Source: Denitratisoma sp.
GTDB taxonomy: Bacteria > Pseudomonadota > Gammaproteobacteria > Burkholderiales > Rhodocyclaceae
DNA: 39,538 nt
NCBI GenBank assembly: GCA_032027165.1
Contig: JAVSMO010000001.1
Coordinates: forward strand, 2,172,204 to 2,211,741
Reading direction: 5' to 3'
This document shows, one piece after another, positions 33,186-39,538 of this stretch (position 1 is its first letter; each line of letters begins with the position of its first letter). The position numbers and the translations under genes are program-made. The notes beneath the pieces are model-generated. The model had not been told where the DNA came from and ran no database searches. It saw only the letters and a program-made list of their open reading frames with translations.

Positions 33186-35863
33186 GAGTCTGTTCCAAGC
33201 GGCAGTGTAAACCGGAACACGCTGCCGCCCCCCGGGTTGGGCTGCACCCACAGGCGGCCGTCGTGGTATTCGACGATGGAGCGGCAGATGTTGAGGCCCA
33301 TGCCCATGCCCTCGGCCTTGGTGGTGAAGAAGGGCGTGAACAGCCGTTCGACCTGCTCGTCGGTGAGGCCGCAGCCGCGGTCGGCCACCGCCACCTCGAC
33401 GGCGCTTCCGTCCAGCCGGGCCGAGAGGGCCAGCACCCGCTCGTCGGCCGGCGTCTGCTGCATGGCCTCGATGCCGTTCTTCACCAGGTTGAGCACCACC
33501 TGCTCGATCATGATGCGGTCGGCGAACACCGGCGGCAGGTCGGCCGGAATGTCCACGCGAATGACCGCCGCCGCCTTGCGCGCCTCGATGTCGGCGAAGC
33601 CGATGGCCTCCTCGACGATCTCGGCCAGCGCCACCGGTGCGCGCACCGGCGCGCTCTTCTTCACGAACTCGCGCGTGCGGCGGATGATCTTGCCGGCGCG
33701 CTCGGCCTGGGTGCTGGCCTTCTCCATGGCGGCGAGGATATCCTCCCGCCGGAAGTCGCCGGACTTGAGGCGGTTCACGCTGCCCATGCAGTAGTTGGCG
33801 ATGGCGGAGAGCGGCTGGTTCAGCTCGTGGGCCAGGGAGGAGGCCATCTCGCCCATGGTGATCAGGCGCGAGGTCTGCTCGAGCCGCTCCTGGTGCTGCA
33901 GGGCCGCCTCCTCCATGTGCCTGCGGTCGGTGACGTCGGCGGCGATCTCCATGCGCACGACGCGGCCGTCCACCCAGCGGATGGCGCGGTCGCGCAGGTG
34001 GAACCAGCGGCCGGAGAGCCGATGGCGGATCTCGCCGTCGAACAGTTCGCGCGGTACGTCGTCAAGGCCGAGGCTGCGCGGATCGACGAGGAAGTCGCTG
34101 CGCTCGGGATGGCAGGCGGTGGTGACCTGCCAGCAGTTCTTGCCGACGGCGTCCATGCCGTAGAGCTGCTTGAATGCGCGGTTGGCATAGAGGATCTCGT
34201 CGTTCGCCACGTCGGCGACGTACACCGCCGTGTCGAGACCGTCGAGCACGGCGACGAAGCGCTCGTGCGCCGCCTCCAGCTCGGCGCGGGCGCGCTTCGG
34301 CTCGGTAATGTCGTTCATCGAAGCCATCCAGCCGAGCTGGCGGCCGCCGCTGTCGATCAGCGGCGAGAGGTACATGCGCACATCGAAGCGCTCGCCGTTG
34401 CGGCGCATGATGCGCATCTCGTAGCCGCCCGGCGGCGCCTGGCCCGCAAGCGTCTGCTCGAGGTCGCGCCGCAGCTGGTCCGCCTCCTCGGGCGGCCAGT
34501 AGGGAAACGGCGGCCGCATGCCGACCAGTTCCTGCTCGCTCCAGCCGATCATGCGGCAGAAGGCCGGGTTCACGAAAATGATGCGCCCCTCGAGGTCGAT
34601 GGCGCGCAGGCCGGTGACGAGCGACTCGCCCATGGCGCGGCGGAAGGCGTAGGCGCTCTTCAGCTTCTCCTCGTCCTCGCGCCGGTCGGTGATGTCGTGG
34701 GCGACGGCGTAGAGCAGCTTCTCCTCCGGCACCGGATTGATGGCCCACAGCAGCCAGTGGTAGCGGCCGTCCGCGCCGCGCCAGCGGTTCTCGAAGCTGG
34801 AGGGCTTGCCTGTGGCGAGCCGGCGCAACTCATCCACGGTCGCGGCCATGTCCTCGGGATGCACGTAGTCGAGCAGCGGCTTGCCGGTGATTTCCTCCGC
34901 CGAATAGCCGAGCACGCGGCCGAAGGCCGGGTTCACGCGGCGGAAACCGCCGTCCATGCCGGCGATGCAGAGCATGTCGAGCGACAGGTTGAAAAGGCGG
35001 TCGCGCTCCTTCTCGACCCTGACGCGGCGCTGGAAGTGGCCGCGCAGCGCCCACAGGCTCCACACCACCACCAGGGTCAGGCCGGCAATCAGGAACAGCG
35101 GCACCACCCGCGCCACGCCGGGGTCGGTGCGGAAGGCCTTGGCATGAAGCTGAAGGCCGTTGCCGGGCGGGTCGAAGTCGATGGCGTAACTGAGGGCGTC
35201 GTCGGCCGGCCTCACCGTGGTGTTGGCGGCCAGCACCCGGCCCTCGGCATCGACGATGCTGAGGCTGTATTTCTCGCCGAACCAGGCCGGCACCAGGTGG
35301 CGCACCATGCCCTCGATGGTATACACGCCGACCAGCGCGCCCATATATGTGCGGCCGAACTGCACCGGCACGTAGACCTCCAGGAGCGCCGCGCCGCGGT
35401 GGTTGACGTAGGCCTCGCCGTAGGTCGGCCGCTCGGAGGTGAGGGCGTGGGCGAAGCTCGACGGCTGCGCGCCGGCGAGGCGTTCGCCGGCGATCCAGTC
35501 GGTGGTCTCGAAGGGTGCCGCCCAGCGGATGATCTGGCCGGAATCGACCCAGACGATGCTGGCGAGTTCCGGCGTGTTGGCGAGGTACTGCGTGGCGCGC
35601 ACGTGGAAGGCGTTGCGGTCGAGCTTGCCCTCGGCCATCTCGCGCGCCATCTGGGCGAGATGATCCTGCGTGCCCTGCATGTGCAGGCGCATGGTCTGCT
35701 CGGCCCACTGCACGTCTCGACCGAGGGTGTCGTTGATCAGGTCGGTCTCGCGCTTCTGCAGCCCCCAGACGAGCGCCAGCATGGCCAGGGCAAAGATGCC
35801 GATGGCGACGTAGGGAACGCTCCAGACCCAATTGCGCTGGCGGATGGTGGCTTCGGTGTTCAC
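33182..35863 (-). CDS. PAS-domain sensor histidine kinase
   Basis: This 893-residue membrane kinase has helix 1 at about 14-36, a periplasmic sensor domain of about 220 residues, and helix 2 at about 255-278. Three PAS domains follow in the cytoplasm (about 295-410, 425-540 and 545-665), then a FixL-type HisKA with SLAHELNQPLSAIANY (His679) and an HATPase domain (NLVKNGIEAMQ; GMGMGLNI). No haem-binding FixL signature was recognised. It is coupled to the FixJ-type regulator. A periplasmic solute-binding protein is encoded divergently 110 bases away and could present a ligand to the sensor domain; that is inference. Confidence 0.9.
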   Translation of the reverse strand: MNTEATIRQRNWVWSVPYVAIGIFALAMLALVWGLQKRETDLINDTLGRDVQWAEQTMRLHMQGTQDHLAQMAREMAEGKLDRNAFHVRATQYLANTPELASIVWVDSGQIIRWAAPFETTDWIAGERLAGAQPSSFAHALTSERPTYGEAYVNHRGAALLEVYVPVQFGRTYMGALVGVYTIEGMVRHLVPAWFGEKYSLSIVDAEGRVLAANTTVRPADDALSYAIDFDPPGNGLQLHAKAFRTDPGVARVVPLFLIAGLTLVVVWSLWALRGHFQRRVRVEKERDRLFNLSLDMLCIAGMDGGFRRVNPAFGRVLGYSAEEITGKPLLDYVHPEDMAATVDELRRLATGKPSSFENRWRGADGRYHWLLWAINPVPEEKLLYAVAHDITDRREDEEKLKSAYAFRRAMGESLVTGLRAIDLEGRIIFVNPAFCRMIGWSEQELVGMRPPFPYWPPEEADQLRRDLEQTLAGQAPPGGYEMRIMRRNGERFDVRMYLSPLIDSGGRQLGWMASMNDITEPKRARAELEAAHERFVAVLDGLDTAVYVADVANDEILYANRAFKQLYGMDAVGKNCWQVTTACHPERSDFLVDPRSLGLDDVPRELFDGEIRHRLSGRWFHLRDRAIRWVDGRVVRMEIAADVTDRRHMEEAALQHQERLEQTSRLITMGEMASSLAHELNQPLSAIANYCMGSVNRLKSGDFRREDILAAMEKASTQAERAGKIIRRTREFVKKSAPVRAPVALAEIVEEAIGFADIEARKAAAVIRVDIPADLPPVFADRIMIEQVVLNLVKNGIEAMQQTPADERVLALSARLDGSAVEVAVADRGCGLTDEQVERLFTPFFTTKAEGMGMGLNICRSIVEYHDGRLWVQPNPGGGSVFRFTLPLGTDS

Positions 35864-35973
35864 GGGTATCGGAGGATGTCACCGGGGATTTTCTCACGCC
35901 CTTGGGGTTTACCCGCATTTGCCCCCCGCGGCCCGCTGGTTAACCTGCGCTCAGGCCCTGACGAGGAAAACAT

Positions 35974-37155
35974 GTGAAGCTGCTGCGCCTGATCGTCCTG
36001 GCGGGATGGGCGGCCTGTGCCGCCGCGCAGGCCGCCGAACCGATCCGCATCGGCGTCTCCGGCCCGTTCACCGGCGGCTCGAGCCCGATGGGGCTGTCGA
36101 TGCGCGACGGCATCCGCGTCGCGGCCGCGGAAATCAATGCCTCGGGCGGCCTGCTCGGCCGGCCGGTCGTGCTCGTCGAGCGCAACGACGAGGCGCGCAA
36201 CGAGCGCGGCGCGCAGATCGCCCAGGAACTGGTCGGCAGGGAGAAGGTCGTCGCCGGCATCGGCATTGTCAACACCGGCGTGGCCCTCGCCAGCCAGCGC
36301 TTCTACCAGGAGGCGCGCATCCCGATGATCACCGCGGTGGCGACCGGCTCGATCGTCACGCGCCAGTTCCTGCCGCCGCAGTATCCCGACAACTTCATCT
36401 TCCGCATGGCGGCCAACGACACCATCCAGGCCGCCATGATCGTCGAGGAGGCGATCGAGCGGCGCAAGTTCCGCAGGGTGGCGATCCTCGCCGACTCGAC
36501 CAACTACGGCCAGCTCGGCCGCGAGGACCTCGAGCGCGCCCTCGAGAAGAAAGGCATCCGCGCCGTCGCCGTGGACAAGTTCAACATCCGCGACATCGAC
36601 ATGACGCGCCAGCTCATCAGGGCGCGCGAGGCCGGCGCGGAAGTCCTGCTCACCTACGGCATCGGCCCGGAGCTGGCACAGATCGCCAACGACGCGGCCC
36701 GGCTCGACTGGCGGGTGCCGATCATCGGCGGCTGGCCGCTGTCGATGTCCAACTTCATCGACAACGCCGGGCCCAACGGCGAAGGCGCGCGCATGCCGCA
36801 GACCTTCATCCAGGAGGCGGACTCGCCGAAGCGCCGCGCCTTCATCGCGGCCTGGCAGAAGCTCGCACGCGCCGAACGCATGCCCTCGCCTTCGGCCGCC
36901 GCGCAGGGCTACGACGGCATGCTGCTGCTCGCCGCGGCGATCCGCCAGGCCGGCACCACCCATGGCTCGCGCGTGCGCGAGGCGCTGGAAAACCTCGGGG
37001 AAAAAGTCGAGGGCGTCATCATGACCTATGAGCATCCCTTCTCCCGCACCGACCACGAGGCCATCGACGGCCCCGGCCAGGTGACGATGGGCGAGGTGCA
37101 CGGCGGCCGCGTCGTGCGCGCCTACGGGGACACCCGGAAGAAAACGGCGAAGTAA
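35974..37155 (+). CDS. Branched-chain amino-acid-type ABC substrate-binding protein
   Basis: This 393-residue periplasmic protein of the LivJ/LivK-type family has a signal peptide cut near AQAAE (residue 21), then IRIGVSGPFTGGSSPMG, INASGGLLGRPVVLV and YDGMLLLAAAIRQAG. Start GTG 35974 has GAGGA upstream. No permease or ATPase genes accompany it, so it is an orphan binding protein. Such proteins in betaproteobacteria often bind aromatic or other carboxylates rather than amino acids. It is divergent from the PAS kinase operon. Confidence 0.88.
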   Translation: MKLLRLIVLAGWAACAAAQAAEPIRIGVSGPFTGGSSPMGLSMRDGIRVAAAEINASGGLLGRPVVLVERNDEARNERGAQIAQELVGREKVVAGIGIVNTGVALASQRFYQEARIPMITAVATGSIVTRQFLPPQYPDNFIFRMAANDTIQAAMIVEEAIERRKFRRVAILADSTNYGQLGREDLERALEKKGIRAVAVDKFNIRDIDMTRQLIRAREAGAEVLLTYGIGPELAQIANDAARLDWRVPIIGGWPLSMSNFIDNAGPNGEGARMPQTFIQEADSPKRRAFIAAWQKLARAERMPSPSAAAQGYDGMLLLAAAIRQAGTTHGSRVREALENLGEKVEGVIMTYEHPFSRTDHEAIDGPGQVTMGEVHGGRVVRAYGDTRKKTAK

Positions 37156-37180
37156 GCCCCCGGCGCCGCGAAACGGGCAA

Positions 37181-37209
37181 TTGCGGTACCGATCCCCATG
37201 TCCTATATT
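37181..37209 (+). promoter_or_regulatory. Sigma-70-type promoter of the small lipoprotein
   Basis: TTGCGG (37181-37186), 17-bp spacer, TATATT (37204-37209). The -10 lies inside an AT-rich inverted repeat. Confidence 0.6.
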
Positions 37210-37224
37210 GATAATTCATATAGG
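37202..37224. promoter_or_regulatory. AT-rich inverted repeat over the -10
   Basis: CCTATAT (37202-37208) and ATATAGG (37218-37224) form a perfect 7-bp inverted repeat around a 9-base centre. It covers the -10 of the lipoprotein promoter and could be an operator. Confidence 0.5.
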
Positions 37225-37297
37225 GAGCCGGTTCGCGGCCAGTCCGACGGGCGCCGAACCGCTCATTTGCGTTGTTCCTCATCGAAAGGGAGATTCC

Positions 37298-37540
37298 ATG
37301 AAGCGTTCACTATTGTTTGCCGGTATGGTTGCACTCGCCCTGACTGCCTGCGGGAAGAAGGAAGCTCCGCCGCCTCCGGCGGCTGCGCCCGCACCTGCCC
37401 CGGCAGCCGCACCCGCGCCTGCCCCAGCGCCCGCACCCGCCCCGGCACCCGCCCAATCCGGCATGTCGGGCATGGAAGGGATGTCCGGCATGTCCGGCGG
37501 CCCGGTCATGAACGGCGCAAAGGAAGAGCCGAAGAAGTAA
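37298..37540 (+). CDS. Small Ala/Pro-rich lipoprotein
   Basis: This 80-residue protein has a lipoprotein signal (LALTAC, Cys18) followed by KKEAPPPP, a long Ala-Pro repeat (about residues 28-52) and a Met/Gly/Ser-rich tail (GMSGMEGMSGMSGG) ending in lysines. The Ala-Pro run probably forms a stiff extended spacer reaching from the membrane; the Met-rich tail resembles metal-binding Met motifs but that is only a suggestion. ATG 37298 follows AAGGGAGA. A promoter and a strong terminator bracket it, so it is a single-gene unit. No family recognised. Confidence 0.75.
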   Translation: MKRSLLFAGMVALALTACGKKEAPPPPAAAPAPAPAAAPAPAPAPAPAPAPAQSGMSGMEGMSGMSGGPVMNGAKEEPKK

Positions 37541-37553
37541 GACCGGCGCATCG

Positions 37554-37583
37554 AAGAGCCAGCCTGAGGGCTGGCTCTTTTTT
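37554..37583 (+). terminator. Rho-independent terminator after the lipoprotein
   Basis: An 11-bp stem AAGAGCCAGCC / GGCTGGCTCTT with a TGAG loop, running into six T's at 37578-37583. Confidence 0.95.
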
Positions 37584-37589
37584 CGCCTA

Positions 37590-37618
37590 TTGCACTATCC
37601 GGTCTCTTGTTTTACCAT
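37590..37618 (+). promoter_or_regulatory. Possible promoter of aceE
   Basis: TTGCAC (37590-37595), 17-bp spacer, TACCAT (37613-37618). The roughly 110-base leader that follows includes a small CCCGC/GCGGG hairpin (37669-37682). Motif quality is moderate. Confidence 0.4.
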
Positions 37619-37733
37619 ACGAAAAGCTTCCCCCGGCACACCACCCCGTACTAGAGTGGAAGCAAAGGCCCGCCGAGGCGGGAAAAAGGGCGCGCACGAG
37701 GCGTCCGCTGCGACAACTGACGAGGAGACAACC

Positions 37734-39538
37734 ATGTCAGCACTGCCGAACAACCTGCTGCCGTCCGACCCGGACACGCAGGAAACCCAGGAATGGCTCG
37801 ACGCCCTCGAGGCCGTCATCGAGCAGGAGGGGCCGGAGCGCGCCCATTACCTGATCGAGTGCCTGGTCGACCTGGCCCGCCGCACGGGCATCAACCTGCC
37901 CTACAAGGCCACCACCGCCTACATCAACACCATCCCGCCCGGCCAGGAAACGCCCTCGCCCGGCAACCATGAGCTGGAGCACCGCATCCGCTCCTACGTG
38001 CGCTGGAATGCGCTGGCCATGGTGCTGCGCGCCAACAAGGGCGACTCCAACCTCGGCGGCCACATCGCCAGCTTCGCCTCCGCCGCCACGCTCTATGACG
38101 TCGGTTACAACCACTTCTGGCACGCCCCCTCCGAAACGCACGGCGGCGACCTGCTGCTGTTGCAGGGGCATTCGAATCCGGGCGTCTATGCGCGCGCCTT
38201 CCTGCTCGGCCGCCTGACGGAAGAGCAGATGAACAACTTCCGCCGCGAGGTGGACGGCAAGGGCCTCTCCTCCTATCCGCACCCGTGGCTGATGCCCGAC
38301 TTCTGGCAGTTCCCGACGGTGTCGATGGGCCTCGGCCCCCTGCAGGCGATCTACCAGGCGCGCTTCATGAAGTACATGAACGACCGCGGCATCGTGCAGG
38401 CCGGCAACCGCAAGGTGTGGGCCTTCATGGGCGACGGCGAGATGGACGAGCCGGAGTCGATGGGCGCCATCGGCCTGGCCGGCCGCGAGCGCCTCGACAA
38501 CCTGATCTTCGTCGTCAACTGCAACCTGCAGCGCCTCGACGGCCCCGTGCGCGGCAACGGCAAGATCATCCAGGAGCTCGAGGCCGACTTCCGCGGCGCC
38601 GGCTGGAACGTCATCAAGGTGATCTGGGGCAGCTACTGGGACCCCCTGCTGGCGATGGACACCAAGGGGCTGCTGCGCAAGCGCATGGAGGAATGCGTCG
38701 ACGGCGACTACCAGACCTTCAAGTCGAAGGACGGCGCCTACGTGCGCGAGCACTTCTTCAACACGCCGGAACTGAAGGCGATGGTCGCCAACTGGTCGGA
38801 CGACGACGTCTGGCGCCTCAACCGCGGCGGCCACGACCCGCACAAGATCTACGCCGCCTACCATGCCGCGGTAAACCACGCCGGCCAGCCGACGGTGATC
38901 CTCGCCAAGACCATCAAGGGCTACGGCATGGGCGAGTCGGGCGAGGCGCAGAACATCACCCACCAGCAGAAGAAGATGGGCACCGTCTCGCTGAAGGCCT
39001 TCCGCGACCGCTTCGGCCTGCCGCTGGCCGACGAACAGGTGGAGAAGCTGGAGTACATCAATCCCGGCCCCGACGCGCCGGAAATCCAGTACATGCGCGA
39101 GCGACGCGAGGCCCTCGGCGGTTTCCTGCCGCACCGCAGGCAGAAGGCGGAGCCGCTGGAGGTGCCGAAGCTGTCGGCATTCGAGACGCAGTTGAAGGCT
39201 TCCGCCGAGGGCCGCGAGTTCTCGACGACCATGGCCTTCGTGCGCATGCTCGGCACGCTGGTGAAGGACAAGAAGCTCGGCAAGCATGTCGTGCCGATCG
39301 TCGCCGACGAGTCGCGCACCTTCGGCATGGAGGGCATGTTCCGCAGCCTCGGCATCTGGTCCTCGGTCGGGCAGAACTACACGCCGCAGGACCACGGCGA
39401 GCTGATGTTCTACAAGGAATCCAAGGACGGCCAGATCCTGCAGGAAGGCATCACCGAGTCCGGCGCCATGGCTTCCTGGATCGCCGCGGCGACGTCCTAC
39501 AGCACGCACGGCGTGCAGATGATCCCCTTCTTCATCTA
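37734..39538 (+). CDS. aceE: Pyruvate dehydrogenase E1, homodimeric type (partial)
   Basis: This frame starts at ATG 37734 after GAGGAGA and runs off the right edge after 601 codons of about 890. The enzyme decarboxylates pyruvate with thiamine pyrophosphate and passes the acetyl group to the lipoyl arms of E2. Visible landmarks are NKGDSNLGGHIASFASAATLYDVG with active-site His, HGGDLLLLQGHSNPG, and the thiamine-binding GDGEMDEPES...NCNLQ motif. The second domain begins with ADESRTFGMEGMF. No defect is seen in the portion present. It probably continues into aceF and lpd outside the window. Confidence 0.97.
   Translation, partial: MSALPNNLLPSDPDTQETQEWLDALEAVIEQEGPERAHYLIECLVDLARRTGINLPYKATTAYINTIPPGQETPSPGNHELEHRIRSYVRWNALAMVLRANKGDSNLGGHIASFASAATLYDVGYNHFWHAPSETHGGDLLLLQGHSNPGVYARAFLLGRLTEEQMNNFRREVDGKGLSSYPHPWLMPDFWQFPTVSMGLGPLQAIYQARFMKYMNDRGIVQAGNRKVWAFMGDGEMDEPESMGAIGLAGRERLDNLIFVVNCNLQRLDGPVRGNGKIIQELEADFRGAGWNVIKVIWGSYWDPLLAMDTKGLLRKRMEECVDGDYQTFKSKDGAYVREHFFNTPELKAMVANWSDDDVWRLNRGGHDPHKIYAAYHAAVNHAGQPTVILAKTIKGYGMGESGEAQNITHQQKKMGTVSLKAFRDRFGLPLADEQVEKLEYINPGPDAPEIQYMRERREALGGFLPHRRQKAEPLEVPKLSAFETQLKASAEGREFSTTMAFVRMLGTLVKDKKLGKHVVPIVADESRTFGMEGMFRSLGIWSSVGQNYTPQDHGELMFYKESKDGQILQEGITESGAMASWIAAATSYSTHGVQMIPFFI

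Noticed and set aside
33263..35977. Long open frame opposite the PAS sensor kinase
   Set aside because: The kinase on the minus strand has complete PAS, HisKA and HATPase motifs; the plus-strand frame has no recognisable domain and no ribosome site.
37370..37455. Short tandem GC-rich repeats resembling a repeat array
   Set aside because: They are the codons of the Ala-Pro run in the small lipoprotein, not a CRISPR or intergenic repeat.
37669..37682. Hairpin before aceE as a riboswitch or attenuator
   Set aside because: Only a five-base-pair stem with a short A-run; no leader peptide or known aptamer pattern could be recognised.

Overview
The window is a dense, GC-rich (roughly two thirds G+C by eye) chromosomal segment that reads as a betaproteobacterium, most likely of the Rhodocyclales (Azoarcus/Thauera/Dechloromonas-like). 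The reasons are the homodimeric-type AceE, IorAB and LutABC, the ornithine-lipid genes and the beta-type pst operon. Taxonomy is inferred from gene content only. I saw no mobile element, CRISPR array, rRNA or phage gene, and no gene-free stretch longer than about 150 bases.

Layout. 1-4693 (+): end of uvrA, an SseB-domain protein, a TesA-like lipoprotein esterase, an orphan MlaF-type ATPase, a PmtA-like lipid methyltransferase and a membrane sulfatase-fold enzyme. 4747-9891 (-): a bidirectional terminator, tRNA-Ala(CGC), then sua5, purE, folD and iorBA, the last behind an FNR-type site. 9991-13425 (-): four overlapping genes, PlcP-like phospholipase C, glycosyltransferase, DgkA and a second glycosyltransferase. 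13557-19007 (+): an operon of a PhoU/DUF47-like protein, a dikinase resembling PPDK but lacking its PEP/pyruvate barrel, and an EAL-CBS-GGDEF protein. 19073-21516 (+): a secreted PilJ/NarX-P-box-like protein and olsBA (ornithine lipid synthesis). 21497-27978 (-): phoR, phoB, phoU, pstB, pstA, pstC, pstS. 28116-31730 (-): a secreted alpha/beta hydrolase and lutCBA. 31798-35863 (-): 3-hydroxybutyrate dehydrogenase, a FixJ-type regulator and a PAS sensor kinase. 35974-39538 (+): a Leu/Ile/Val-type binding protein, a small Ala/Pro-rich lipoprotein, and aceE running off the edge.

How it works together. About 18 kb (9.9-28.1 kb) looks like one phosphate-starvation island. Five promoters (plcP, the PhoU-like operon, the PilJ-like gene, olsBA, pstS) share one layout that I found by reading: 7-bp units like C(G/T)T(A/C)A(C/T)N repeated every 11 bp, then exactly 9 bp, then a -10 hexamer. 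That is the layout of a PhoB box. The controlled genes take up phosphate (pst), strip phosphate from phospholipids (plcP), and replace them with glycolipids (two glycosyltransferases) and ornithine lipids (olsBA). The regulators phoB, phoR and phoU lie in the same block. The least explained part is the three-gene PhoU-like / truncated-dikinase / c-di-GMP operon; I propose it as a candidate undescribed phosphate-linked phosphotransfer and signalling system.

A second observation is a dispersed 10-mer, AAAGTCAGTC, present six times (one copy with a last-base change), far above expectation for such AT-rich sequence in this background.
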